NCBI RefSeq assembly: GCF_013342145.1
Contig: NZ_JABUQZ010000001.1
Location: forward strand, 124,001-188,000
From: Haloterrigena gelatinilytica
GTDB taxonomy: Archaea > Halobacteriota > Halobacteria > Halobacteriales > Natrialbaceae
Direction: 5' to 3'
Length of the DNA: 64,000 nt
The position numbers and the translations under genes are program-made. Shown in pieces: positions 25,182-34,743 of this stretch (within the stretch, counting starts at the first letter, position 1; each line of letters opens with the position of its first letter). Under the pieces are notes generated by a model. The model was given only the letters and a program-made list of their open reading frames with translations. It was not told the DNA's origin and made no database searches.

Positions 25182-28154
25182 TTAGTTGTCCTCGGTGTCG
25201 GCGCCGTCGTCGGTTTGGTTGCCGTCAGTCTGATTGCTGTCGTCGGTCTGGTTCCCGTCGGCAGTTTCGTTGCCGTCGTCGGTTTCGTTCCCGTCGGTCT
25301 CGTTGCCGTCCGACTCGTCGGGGTCCTCGAGTTCGGTCTGCTCGAAGCCGTCGACGGTGATGGTCTCGCCCGTGACCACTTCGGTCTCGGGAACCGCCGT
25401 CTCCGTTGCGTAGCCGGTTTCGCCCGGCTCGCCGACGGTCACCTCGTACTCGCCGGTCGCTTCGACGGAACTGTTCGTGTAGCCGTCCTCGACGCCGAGT
25501 TCGTCGTTGGTCGCGTAGGGGACGGTCAGTTCGAACGAGCCGTCCTCGGCGACCTCGGTCTCCTGCGTGTAGTTGAACGTCCGACCGGCGTTCGTCTCGA
25601 GTTCGACCTCGACGGTGGCCGTCGTCTCGTTTCCGAGCACGTCGGCGTCGTCGTCGACGGTGCCGGTGAGCGTCGCGCCCTCGACGCGCTCGAACGTCTT
25701 CACCGCGGCGGCGCTTCTGGCGCCGAGCAGCTGCTGGGTCGGGTTCTGCTGGACCTGCTGGATCTGCTGGAAGCCCATCTGCTGTATCGCCACCGACGGG
25801 CGACCCTCGCCGGGCGCCGCGAACTCGCCGTCCTGGTAGTAGATCACGTCGCCCTCCTGGTAGCCCAGTTCCTGCAGCTCCTGGGCGACCTGTCCCTGAA
25901 TGGCGCCGGGGACGAACACGTTCGCGTAAGTGACGATCGTCGCCGTCCCGGCGTCGGCGTTCTCGTGGACGGTCCGGTAGTGCTCGAGGCCGTCCGCGTC
26001 GTCGAAGTACAGCTTCGACTGCATCGTGTCGTAGTACGGGATGGTCCCGTTCTGGTAGTCGTTGATGTTCACCGGTTGTCCGTCCTCGTGGCCCTCGGGC
26101 GTCACGTAGTGTTCGTAGTTCGGCCCGGACCACGCGGTGATCGCGGAGAACTTCCCGGCCGCCATCTCGTAGTCGATCATCACGTACCGCAGCTCCTCGT
26201 TGGTGGCGCCCTCGGACAGCGACTCGAGTTCCTCGGTGGACTTGTCGGCCGGGTTCTCGCCGGCGGCGATGGTATCCAGCACCAGTTCGCCGCGTTCCTC
26301 GGACTCGGCGGTCAGGAACGACGAGGCGGACGGCGCGTTCTGCTGGAACGGGTTCGCGTGGGGGATCCGCTCTCCCTGCGTCGTTATCAGGTGGCCGTAG
26401 TCCCACCACGACATCACGCCGTAGGCCCCGTCCGGATAGTCGTAATCGCCGTCGGCGGGGGCGCCGTACGTTCCGAAGTACTCGAGTTGATCGGCGTTTT
26501 CGTGCTCGCCCCAGTTGCCCGGCGCGGGCGTGTTCTCGGCGAGCCACTCGTTCGATCCCTCCCAGACCATCGCGTCGCCGGACGGACCGGTGCTTTCGGC
26601 CTGTTCCCAGGAGGACGTGCCATCGGCGGCGATCGGCGGGAGCAGCGGCGCGAACAGCAGGATGACGACGAGGAAGAGCACGATCACCTGGTAGGTCTCG
26701 ATCCCTCGAATCGACTCGAGGCTCGCCGTGAGATCCAGATCGAAGAGACGAACGAACTCCGCGACGAACGCGGCGTTGACGACCGCGATCGCCAGCACCA
26801 GATAGTACATGAAGCGAACCTGCGTCGCGGCCATGCTGATCAGGAACAGCGCCCAGACGACGACGAGCGTGTGCTCGGCTCGGATTCTGCGACCGAACAG
26901 CGGCCGAATGACGACGAAGGCGAGACCGGCGAGCATGGTGTAGAACGCGCTTCCGAACTCGCTGAAGACGCTATCGAAGAAGTCCTCCGGGGGCTGAGCC
27001 TCGGAAATCGTGAGATCGGTGGCCGTTCCGCCGAACGGGAGCATGCGCCGCGTCGCGTTCCCGACGATCGAATCGAATATACTGGGGAGGAGGAGCCACA
27101 TCGCCAGCAGCGCCGCGGCGATGAGACCGCCGATGGCGACGGGGTAGTACCGTCGCTCGATGTCGCGATCGTTCCACTGGCGGGCGAGCCAGGCCATGAA
27201 GACACAGCCGACGGCCACGAGGAAGGCAGCGAGGGGCTGGAGCAGTCCGAAGCTCGTCGAACTCGTGCTACCGGGGTTTTCCATCAGGAGGAGCGTCAGG
27301 ATCGTGGTCACGCCGAGGCTCACCGCGCCGACGAAGGCGACGTGGTCCGGCGAGATCCCGCGGAGGTAGTCCAGACAGAGCTGCACGGCGAAGAACACGC
27401 CGAAGATACCGACCAGAAGGACCGCGGAGGGCCAGACCCAGATGTATAGGGTGAGCGCGACCCCTGCGAGAACGCTGTAGATGGTCGACGTTCGCAGCGC
27501 GTCCCAGTCCCTGTCGACGACAAGTTCGTAGATCGGCTGGTCGCGTTCGGCGACGGTCAGCGCGACCATCATCGTGACGACGGAAATCGCCATGAACAGC
27601 ACCTCGCCGATGTGGTGGTCGAGCTGGCCGACCGTCGATCGCGTCAGGAACTGTCCCTTCGCGAGTGCGAGCACGAGGACGGAGACGATGCCCCCGAGCG
27701 TGCCGCCGAGGCGCCGACCCGCGTAAAAGACCGGGATCGCCACGAGCGCGGCCATCGCCGGGATCATCAAGAGCGCGACGGTGTAGACGGTCTCCGGCGA
27801 CGGATCGCCGAGCCCGACGATCATCGCGACCGTGACAATTAGCTGGTCGAACAGCGTCCCGAACTGACCGACGTAGTTCCCTTCCGGAAACCCGGTCCAT
27901 ACCTCGTAGGGCATCGTGTTCGGGTAGTTCTCCGCCGTCCATTCGATCGTCCGCCACTGATACCACGAGTCGACCCCCGCCAGTGCGGGCGAGCCGTCTT
28001 CGGTGACAAATTGGTCGTACGCCTGGGTCCGCACCCAGAACATAAACAGCATCACAGCCCCGATTAGGGGGATGTGATACCAGTCAGACCACGTCTCGAG
28101 GAGAGAGGGTGACGTCTCAGACTCCTCCTCGACGTGTTCGGTATCCGTACTCAT
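25182..28154 (-). CDS. aglB: Dolichyl-phosphooligosaccharide-protein glycotransferase AglB
   Basis: This 990-residue protein is the archaeal STT3 oligosaccharyltransferase. About 13 hydrophobic segments fill residues 25-520. The first external loop has the catalytic Asp in AGVDSWYQWRTIE, and the extracellular domain contains WWDYGH near residue 583, the acceptor-binding motif. It transfers lipid-linked glycans to Asn in N-X-S/T sequons of S-layer and other surface proteins. The C-terminal ~45 residues are Asp/Asn/Thr-rich and contain six sequons (three NET, three NQT), an odd self-acceptor-like tail. It is divergent from a glycosyltransferase at 28359. Confidence 0.97.
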   Translation of the reverse strand: MSTDTEHVEEESETSPSLLETWSDWYHIPLIGAVMLFMFWVRTQAYDQFVTEDGSPALAGVDSWYQWRTIEWTAENYPNTMPYEVWTGFPEGNYVGQFGTLFDQLIVTVAMIVGLGDPSPETVYTVALLMIPAMAALVAIPVFYAGRRLGGTLGGIVSVLVLALAKGQFLTRSTVGQLDHHIGEVLFMAISVVTMMVALTVAERDQPIYELVVDRDWDALRTSTIYSVLAGVALTLYIWVWPSAVLLVGIFGVFFAVQLCLDYLRGISPDHVAFVGAVSLGVTTILTLLLMENPGSTSSTSFGLLQPLAAFLVAVGCVFMAWLARQWNDRDIERRYYPVAIGGLIAAALLAMWLLLPSIFDSIVGNATRRMLPFGGTATDLTISEAQPPEDFFDSVFSEFGSAFYTMLAGLAFVVIRPLFGRRIRAEHTLVVVWALFLISMAATQVRFMYYLVLAIAVVNAAFVAEFVRLFDLDLTASLESIRGIETYQVIVLFLVVILLFAPLLPPIAADGTSSWEQAESTGPSGDAMVWEGSNEWLAENTPAPGNWGEHENADQLEYFGTYGAPADGDYDYPDGAYGVMSWWDYGHLITTQGERIPHANPFQQNAPSASSFLTAESEERGELVLDTIAAGENPADKSTEELESLSEGATNEELRYVMIDYEMAAGKFSAITAWSGPNYEHYVTPEGHEDGQPVNINDYQNGTIPYYDTMQSKLYFDDADGLEHYRTVHENADAGTATIVTYANVFVPGAIQGQVAQELQELGYQEGDVIYYQDGEFAAPGEGRPSVAIQQMGFQQIQQVQQNPTQQLLGARSAAAVKTFERVEGATLTGTVDDDADVLGNETTATVEVELETNAGRTFNYTQETEVAEDGSFELTVPYATNDELGVEDGYTNSSVEATGEYEVTVGEPGETGYATETAVPETEVVTGETITVDGFEQTELEDPDESDGNETDGNETDDGNETADGNQTDDSNQTDGNQTDDGADTEDN

Positions 28155-28358
28155 TAGGATGCACCAGACACAAGTGGAGAATAAGCCTTGTCATCTACCG
28201 GCCGCCGTTTGATATCCGGGCTCCCTAATACCTACAACGCCGGTAGTTTTCTCCCCGACTGATTATCGATACGCGATGGACGTTCGACGCTCGAGGACTG
28301 ATTATCCGAGGTGTCCGAAGGAAAAGGCTTATTCTGCGTTCATTGCAATCGAGTCTCG

Positions 28359-29327
28359 ATGAAGGTCTCCGTCGTCATCTGTACCTACGCGATGGACCGC
28401 TACGACGTCTTCTCCGAGTGCGTCGACAGCGTCCTCTCACAAACCTACGCCTCGCTCGAAGTTGTCATCCTCGTCGACGGGAACGAACCGGTCTTCGAAC
28501 GCGTCCAGAACGATTACGGAGCCCTCGAGAACGTCGTCTTGCACTGCAACGACGAGAATCAGGGGATTTCGTACAGTCGGACTCGAGGCGCCGAGATCGC
28601 CACCGGTGACGTCGTCGCGTTTATCGATGACGATGCAGTGGCTGAGCCGGACTGGGTTGCTGAGTTGGCTCGCGTCTACGAGGAGACCGACGCCCTCGCC
28701 GTCGGCGGCCACGTCGCCCCCGACTGGGTGACCGAGAAACCTGACTTCTTCCCGGCAGAGTTCTACTGGTTAGTGGGTTGTGACGAGCGCGGCATGGGCG
28801 AGCACATGGAGGAACTGCGGAACACGTACGGCTCGAATATCTCGTTTCGCCGTGAGGTGTTCTTGAACGTCGGCGGCTACGACGAGAACACGGGCCGCCA
28901 CGGCGATCGGCACATCCAGGCTCACGAGGCGCCGGTTTGTATCCGGATTTCGAATAAGTACGGGCGGGGCGTGATCTACAATACTGATGCGGTAGTCCAT
29001 CACAAACTGTTCGACTATCGTGGGGACTTTCGCTGGTTGGTGTTCCGATCGTTCTGGCAGGGCTACTCGAAGCGGATCATGGATTTGCTGTTACCTGAGG
29101 CGAAAGGCGACAAGAGCGAATATCTGCAACAACTCATGTTCGGGTTTGTCCTATTGCGACTGAAATGCCTCGTGGCCGACCCTTCGGTCCCGAAGGTAAA
29201 ACAACTCGTGACGATCTTCGTGTTTACCGCTGCTGTCGGCTTCGGCTATCTATACGGATTAATTGATGTTGATCGGTCATGGCTGACCGTCGGTCAGGAT
29301 ATTGCTGCCGGTGACCAGAAATCTTGA
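28359..29327 (+). CDS. Family 2 glycosyltransferase, AglG/AglI-like
   Basis: The protein has 322 residues from the ATG at 28359. The GAAAAGGCTTATTC element about 28 bases upstream supports this leaderless start rather than an upstream frame extension. The GT-A motifs are VSVVICTYAMDRYDVFSECV at the N-terminus and FIDDDA (Asp90-Asp92) as metal-binding DXD. VHHKLFDYRGDFRWLVFRSFWQGYSKR near residue 210 matches the C-terminal region of haloarchaeal AglG/AglI enzymes that extend glucosyl-dolichyl phosphate with uronic acids. A hydrophobic segment near residues 285-305 could anchor it to the membrane. Its place next to aglB supports a role in the N-glycan, while sugar specificity is inferred. Confidence 0.87.
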   Translation: MKVSVVICTYAMDRYDVFSECVDSVLSQTYASLEVVILVDGNEPVFERVQNDYGALENVVLHCNDENQGISYSRTRGAEIATGDVVAFIDDDAVAEPDWVAELARVYEETDALAVGGHVAPDWVTEKPDFFPAEFYWLVGCDERGMGEHMEELRNTYGSNISFRREVFLNVGGYDENTGRHGDRHIQAHEAPVCIRISNKYGRGVIYNTDAVVHHKLFDYRGDFRWLVFRSFWQGYSKRIMDLLLPEAKGDKSEYLQQLMFGFVLLRLKCLVADPSVPKVKQLVTIFVFTAAVGFGYLYGLIDVDRSWLTVGQDIAAGDQKS

Positions 29328-29441
29328 GTAGGCGTTTCTCAATAACCCTACGGCAATCGAGTCTCTGTAGACATTCTGTCTCTATCGAAGACCATGTTGT
29401 CAATTATATCAGTGATATGGGATCTGTTCCACCTGATAGAT

Positions 29442-30344
29442 TTAGGGGTAAGGGCCTTTATCAGTACATTCACGGAGACCATCAAAAACACCTCTGACGA
29501 ATGGCAGAATCCCAGAGTATCCTCCATTGAGGACACGGTAGCCGATTTGTTTTCCAGTCCATATCGGAAAACAGATCGGAAAGGTCCCCTTACGCTTTTC
29601 TCTGAAGCGCTTAGCAAGGAGGAGGGTATTCCTCCCATTATAGTACGAGAAAAGCGGTTGGATTTCGTCACCTGATGTTCCTCCCTGTTCGTGATAGACG
29701 GTCGTTCGAGTATCAGTTACTAGTCGGTAGTCTGCGTTGCGGATTCGGATTCCATGATCAACATCCTCGTAGTAGATAAAGTACTGCTCTGGAAGGAGAC
29801 CGACTTCTTCAAAGACTGATGAGCGAAACAGTGAGCAACAATTAGGGATATATTCGGTTTCGACGAGCCCTGTTGGAAGCTCTGTCGGGATATCGACATG
29901 GTCAGCATTGGCAGTTCGCCAATCTACGACCCCCTTCCAAAACCAGATCGTATCGGTGTCAGGGAGTTCACGAATTAACGGAGTCAGAACGCCGATCTCA
30001 GGATGTTCGATCATTGTGTTTATGAGCCGAGTTAGAACGTCTGACTCTGGAAACTGCGTATCGTTATTAAGGATCCATACGAACTCTGTGCCTTCATTGA
30101 GCGTTTGCCGGATGCCAGGGTTAATACCGCCCGCAAAGCCGCGGTTCTTCTCGTTATATCGAACCTCGACCGAAGGAAATTCAGTGTCGATCCGCTCACT
30201 AGATCCGTCCGTCGAACCGTTATCTATGACCAGAATATCTAAATTCGGATATTCCACTGTCTGAAGAGATTTGAGACATATAGCGGTGTCCTCATAATTG
30301 TTCCAGTTGAGGACTATTGCGGTGACGCTTGGTGGATTTTCCAT
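29442..30344 (-). CDS. Family 2 glycosyltransferase, rhamnosyltransferase-like
   Basis: The 300-residue GT-A protein begins SVTAIVLNWNNYEDTAICLK, has VIDNGSTDGS at 39-48, NEKNRGFAGGINPGIR near 64-79, and ILNNDT (91-96) as metal-binding motif. This pattern is that of WbbL-type transferases, many of which move rhamnose. EYIPNCCSLFRSSVFEEVGLL near residue 165 and YYEDVDHGIRIR near 190 fit the family. Codon use is AT-richer than in the flanking core genes. It lies six bases after the next glycosyltransferase on the same strand, so both are one operon. Rhamnose transfer is plausible given rfbA/C/D further on. Confidence 0.87.
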   Translation of the reverse strand: MENPPSVTAIVLNWNNYEDTAICLKSLQTVEYPNLDILVIDNGSTDGSSERIDTEFPSVEVRYNEKNRGFAGGINPGIRQTLNEGTEFVWILNNDTQFPESDVLTRLINTMIEHPEIGVLTPLIRELPDTDTIWFWKGVVDWRTANADHVDIPTELPTGLVETEYIPNCCSLFRSSVFEEVGLLPEQYFIYYEDVDHGIRIRNADYRLVTDTRTTVYHEQGGTSGDEIQPLFSYYNGRNTLLLAKRFREKRKGTFPICFPIWTGKQIGYRVLNGGYSGILPFVRGVFDGLRECTDKGPYP

Positions 30345-30350
30345 GATGAC

Positions 30351-31535
30351 TCACCCATAATGCTGTATGAGGGCTTTATAAACCTTCTCGGAAACAGTCT
30401 CCCAGGTATACGTTTCAGCAACGAGTTTGTGCGCGGTTGTACCGAGTCGATCACAACGATGAGGATTGTGAGCAAGTGCTGTGATCGCGTCCGAAAAGTT
30501 TTCTATCGGAGTCACAATAGCTTCTCTGCCATCTTCGATGTCAAACCCACGGACGCCAAAGGGTGTTGAAATGACTGGCAGACTTCGTGCAAAGTAGTCT
30601 AAAACTTTGATATTCGTACCGGACCCAGATGACATTGGATTGAGAGCAATGTCTGTCGCGTCAAAATAGGGTTCAAGGTCATCGACAAACCCTGCAAACG
30701 TTACCCTGTCCTGAGCAGACTGGATGGCGTTACAAACTGACCCGATGACAAGGAAGTGAATATCACCCTCTTGTTGTTCGGCCATCGTAAGAATCGCCTT
30801 GACAGCTTTAACGTTAGGTGGGTGATCACTTCCAACAAATGTTGCTACTGTTGTGGTAGCGTCAATCCCATACGATTCTCGAACCTGGTGTGCGGCCGGC
30901 GAGTCAGGATCATGTTCTCGAAGTCTCGCCCGGTATGTAGCGTTTGGGGCGATATGGACTGGGCCATCATACCCAAACTGATTCTGGTATCTTTCGGCGT
31001 CACGATCAGAAGTACAGATGACTAAATCGGCTGCGTCAAGCGCAGTTTGTTCGAGTCTGATAACTCGGTCATATGCCCGTTTTTTAAGATAGCCACCTTC
31101 TCTAAACTCTTCGAACCGTTCTGCTTCTACATTGTGACTCGAGTAAACAATAGGAAGATCAACAAGATCTGAAACGGCGTTGACCTGCCACGGTTCACGC
31201 ACGAGGACAACATCCGCGTCTGCAGCAAGTGTAGTCAGCGGCTCAGAAGCGAACTTCAGTGCCCGGTCAGAAAACACATTGGGGTATCCCAGAAGCATTG
31301 TGAGTTTTGCGATGTCATGGGCTGGATGTATGTGGCGATACTCATCGTAACCCTCTGCGACATGGACGTTACGCTGAAGGTCGAGCTCGCGATACTGCTC
31401 AGAAGAGACTCCTTGACAGTAACGGACAACACGACCACCAAATCGAGGAATTTCTTTTACAAGGCCGTGAGCACGATGGGACCCTCCGTCGGTCGGTGGT
31501 TGAACGACGTACGGGGAGATTTGGAGGAGATTCAC
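30351..31535 (-). CDS. Family 4-type glycosyltransferase (GT-B)
   Basis: The 394-residue protein starts with GTG (MNLLQISPYVVQPPTDGGSH). The GT-B layout is visible: an N-terminal domain with DVVLVREPWQVNAV and IVYSSHNVEAERFEEF near residue 125, and a C-terminal domain with VATFVGSDHPPNVKAV near 235 and FDATDIALNPMSSGSGTNIKVLDYFARSLPVISTP near 295, which includes the nucleotide-sugar phosphate-binding region. It retains the donor and uses an unknown sugar. Start-to-start spacing with the divergent gene at 31627 leaves a short shared promoter region. It heads the operon with the downstream family 2 enzyme. Confidence 0.87.
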   Translation of the reverse strand: MNLLQISPYVVQPPTDGGSHRAHGLVKEIPRFGGRVVRYCQGVSSEQYRELDLQRNVHVAEGYDEYRHIHPAHDIAKLTMLLGYPNVFSDRALKFASEPLTTLAADADVVLVREPWQVNAVSDLVDLPIVYSSHNVEAERFEEFREGGYLKKRAYDRVIRLEQTALDAADLVICTSDRDAERYQNQFGYDGPVHIAPNATYRARLREHDPDSPAAHQVRESYGIDATTTVATFVGSDHPPNVKAVKAILTMAEQQEGDIHFLVIGSVCNAIQSAQDRVTFAGFVDDLEPYFDATDIALNPMSSGSGTNIKVLDYFARSLPVISTPFGVRGFDIEDGREAIVTPIENFSDAITALAHNPHRCDRLGTTAHKLVAETYTWETVSEKVYKALIQHYG

Positions 31536-31626
31536 TGCTTATGCTTTCATCCAAAGTAGAGTGTCCCTTTCGATTTTCGGTCCTGATGCGCAAGCTATTT
31601 CGTCCGAAGCGGGAATGCGGTCATAT

Positions 31627-32706
31627 ATGCGCGTTCTTATGGCTCCCTTTTTCGAGGGAAATCAGTATCTCGAATTGCTTAGTTCGAGTCTTGAACAGAA
31701 GGGTGTAGAGGTCAAGCGGTCAACGACCGCTCGCCCTTTAGCCCTGCCCCTCCTTGACGTCCTCCGAACGGATGCTGATGTGTTTCACCTTCACTGGACT
31801 CACGTATACTTTCTTTTCGGGAGTTATGAGCGGTTCTACCGTATTCCTTTGGTAAAATACGCGTGCTGGGCATTTTCGCTGTTCTTTCTCGTCCAACTCT
31901 ACCTTATCAATCTCTTTTGTGACCGTATGGTCTGGACAGTACATAACAAATGCAATCATGAACGGCGATACGAGGAGATGGACCGGTGGGTTGGTCAGCA
32001 AGTTTTTTCGTTGGTTGATGCCGTCCAGGTCTGGGATGACAATACGAAGCGCGAGTTAGCTGAGTATTTGGATGTTTCAACGACGAAAATGGTTGCTATT
32101 CCCCACGGGAACTATCACCCCTTTTACCCCCCTGATGAGCAACTGTCAAAACGTAAAGCACGTTCATCCCTTGGACTACCTCAAAACAAACGGATCTTCC
32201 TCTATTTTGGGATGATCCGACCTTACAAACAAGTGCCAAAGTTACTCAATGTTTGGTCTGACTTAGATCCCGAGGGCGCACATCTTATCGTCGCAGGAAA
32301 ACCGAAGCACGAAGACTTAATTCCCCTGATCCGAAGCGTAGCTGCCGATCGTGATGATGTGACTGAAAATTTGCAATACATCTCCGACGACGAGGTACAG
32401 ACATATTTTGCTGCTTGTGATCTCACAGTGTTTCCTTATAAGCATATTTATAGTTCAGGTTCAGCTGTCCTTGCTATGAGCATGGGTCGACCGTTCGTGG
32501 CACCTGCTCAGGGTGCAATACCTAGCTTAGGTTCGGATAAAAACATAGTCTATGAAGATGACTCCCTTAAATCCGCGATCGAAAAAGCTCTTCAAGTAGA
32601 TAGTGACACACTCTGCCTTATCGGTCGCCAAAATATTCGCAGGGCAGATCACACTCACAGTTGGGACAAAATTGGAGATGCGGTCTTTTCCCTTTACCGC
32701 CGCTAA
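31627..32706 (+). CDS. GT-B glycosyltransferase
   Basis: I choose the ATG at 31627 (MRVLMAPFFEGNQYLELLSS, 359 residues); in-frame starts at 31615 and 31561 are alternatives but precede the first beta strand by non-homologous sequence. Family hints are DVFHLHWTHVYF near residue 50, RMVWTVHNKCNHE near 100, IFLYFGMIRPYKQVPKLL near 190 and YFAACDLTVFPYKHIYSSGSAVLAMSMGRPFVAP near 280. The HWTH and VHNK pieces resemble mannosyl- or GumK-like GT-B enzymes. Codon use is AT-rich. A hydrophobic stretch (CWAFSLFFLVQLYLINLF) suggests membrane association. Donor and acceptor are unknown. Confidence 0.83.
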   Translation: MRVLMAPFFEGNQYLELLSSSLEQKGVEVKRSTTARPLALPLLDVLRTDADVFHLHWTHVYFLFGSYERFYRIPLVKYACWAFSLFFLVQLYLINLFCDRMVWTVHNKCNHERRYEEMDRWVGQQVFSLVDAVQVWDDNTKRELAEYLDVSTTKMVAIPHGNYHPFYPPDEQLSKRKARSSLGLPQNKRIFLYFGMIRPYKQVPKLLNVWSDLDPEGAHLIVAGKPKHEDLIPLIRSVAADRDDVTENLQYISDDEVQTYFAACDLTVFPYKHIYSSGSAVLAMSMGRPFVAPAQGAIPSLGSDKNIVYEDDSLKSAIEKALQVDSDTLCLIGRQNIRRADHTHSWDKIGDAVFSLYRR

Positions 32707-33174
32707 GTTCGAGTGGAGGGTATTTGACTGAGAACTACCTGTTGCGAGTGCGAGGAAGAAAGTGAACGAACACCAACTGTGGGAGTCCGCCGGTCTCAGG
32801 ATCATGTATCTCGGCTCATCGTGGAACTTTTTTATAAGGGACTGGAAGCTAGATTAGAACACATTCTGAAAACGGGTGATACAACTCTGTCCGCTGTGGG
32901 TCAGAGACGACGAGATGACCCGAGAAGAACTTTCGTGGAAGTATATCGCAGAAGATATCATTTCTCTCCACTCTGGTTAGCACTGTGGTGGAAAACTGGA
33001 TGGGTAACGTTGATCGTTCCCTTCTACGTCCCCCAATTATGACTACTGCCGGACTCTCCCGAGATACAGGATGTGACTCATGCCCACACGTTATCCTCCT
33101 TGTTTCGTTTGCTGCCCTGCAAACGAACAGGCTCATCAATAGGAAACGTATACCGGGAGACAGCCACAGCTGCA
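32707..33174. other. AT-rich intergenic stretch, no gene recognised
   Basis: The 468 bases hold an 87-codon plus-strand frame (32779-33042) and a 112-codon minus-strand frame, neither with recognisable motifs. The right end probably contains the promoter of the flippase gene. Nothing resembling a tRNA or a transposase is visible. Confidence 0.5.
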
Positions 33175-34710
33175 ATGTCTGACTCAACTGAAACCACTGG
33201 GCCGTCTTCTACGACTTTCGCCTCAATTCGAATGCTATTCAAGAGCGGGGCTATCGTCCTTTTCGCAACCTATTTCGATTATGCCATCTCGTTTATAGGA
33301 AAAATTTTAATAGCCGATCATCTCGGAAAAGTCGATTACGGGTTTGTCTCTGTCGGGATCGTGCTCGTCAGTACGGTCAATACGGTAGCTCTGCTAGGCC
33401 TGTCAAACGGGGTCTCACGTTATCTCCCTCGATACTCGGACAAAGAAATGCACGAGCGCATCATCTCGAGTGGATTTTTCCTTATCATTACTTCCTCACT
33501 CACGATCAGCGCTCTTTTGTTCATGTTTTCAGAACCCATCGCAATTCAAATTATCCAGAACAGGGACGCTACACTGGTCATCCGTGTGTTTACTGTCATA
33601 GCCCCGTTTGCAGTAGTACGCTCGTACTTCTACGGGACGGTACAAGGACTCGAAAAGACTGTTCCAAAGGTCATCGTCGAGAACGTTCTTGACCCGGTTC
33701 TCAGGATAACACTTATCGGTGGTGCCGTTGCATTTTCGCTTAATCAAATCGGCGGCATTGCTGCGTACTCAATTCCGTACGTCGTCACTGGTATTCTTGG
33801 ACTTTGGTACCTCGTTCGACGGACGCCCCTCTCGTTGAAGTTGCCTACCAAAGGTGTCAGTGGTAGAGGTGGAATGTACCGAGAACTTCTCACGTTCTCC
33901 GTCCCCTTAGCAGTGAGTGGCGCAATGTCTATGGTTCTCTCGGACATCGATACGTACTTCTTGACGTTCTACTCAAATGTAGGTAGTGTTGGTGTTTACC
34001 ACGTAATCTATCCGATTGCGACTATCCTGACCTCGTTCCTAGAGGCGTTCGCTTTCTTGACAATTCCACTTATCTCCCGCCACCATTCGAAAGACGATTT
34101 TCGGGGGATGCGTCACCTTTATAAGACTGTTGTAAAGTGGACAGTCGCACTTTCCCTGCCCACTTTCCTTGTATTCGTCCTTGAACCGTCAACGGTTATT
34201 TCGTCGACTTTCGGTGCAGAGTATGCAGAGGGTGGAACCGCATTAGCAGTGCTTTCTGTCGGGTTTTTCATTCATGGATTTGCTGGCCCGAGTCTGGCGG
34301 CTCTCACGTCGATGGGTCATAATCGACTGGTTATGTACGACACTATCATAGTTGCCGCGGTAAACGTGGTCTTGAATTTTTTCCTCGTACCAAAGTATGG
34401 ACTGCTAGGCGCTGCCGTCGCCACGATGTTGTCCTATTTCGTATCGAACGCCCTTGGAGTCGTCCAGCTCTACAAATTCGCCGATATCCAACCGTTTTCT
34501 CGCGAAGCGATCGTCCTTCCAGTGCTAGCGATTGGGTTTTTCGTCGGTACTCAGAAATTCATACTCGGAGACGGAACAAGTCTTCAGTGGATCTTCTCGT
34601 GGGCAGTAGTGTCCTCAGTCGGGTACGGACTGGTGGCCCTATACATAGTGTACGGCGAAGAAGAGAGAGAGATCCTCCGTGCAACTGTCGAACGTATCCT
34701 TAGAAAGTAG
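33175..34710 (+). CDS. Oligosaccharide flippase family protein (Wzx-like)
   Basis: The 511-residue protein starts at MSDSTETTGPSSTTFASIRM; the longer upstream frame adds a segment without family similarity. About 14 hydrophobic segments are visible. The N-terminal block IVLFATYFDYAISFIGKILI and ADHLGKVDYGFVSVGIVLVS, with L-G-x-x-x-Y/F-G, is typical of the RfbX/Wzx family, and FGAEYAEGGTALAVLSVGFF near residue 345 matches the conserved FG-x-E-Y motif. It presumably exports the lipid-linked glycan built by the neighbouring transferases. It is a second flippase in the window, clearly divergent from that at 6108. Confidence 0.9.
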   Translation: MSDSTETTGPSSTTFASIRMLFKSGAIVLFATYFDYAISFIGKILIADHLGKVDYGFVSVGIVLVSTVNTVALLGLSNGVSRYLPRYSDKEMHERIISSGFFLIITSSLTISALLFMFSEPIAIQIIQNRDATLVIRVFTVIAPFAVVRSYFYGTVQGLEKTVPKVIVENVLDPVLRITLIGGAVAFSLNQIGGIAAYSIPYVVTGILGLWYLVRRTPLSLKLPTKGVSGRGGMYRELLTFSVPLAVSGAMSMVLSDIDTYFLTFYSNVGSVGVYHVIYPIATILTSFLEAFAFLTIPLISRHHSKDDFRGMRHLYKTVVKWTVALSLPTFLVFVLEPSTVISSTFGAEYAEGGTALAVLSVGFFIHGFAGPSLAALTSMGHNRLVMYDTIIVAAVNVVLNFFLVPKYGLLGAAVATMLSYFVSNALGVVQLYKFADIQPFSREAIVLPVLAIGFFVGTQKFILGDGTSLQWIFSWAVVSSVGYGLVALYIVYGEEEREILRATVERILRK

Positions 34711-34743
34711 CGATTTTGGGCTTAAGAATCTAATTGTCCAGAT

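Noticed and set aside
32779-33042. An 87-codon plus-strand frame before the second flippase
   Set aside because: It has no recognisable domain and overlaps equally long frames on the other strand.
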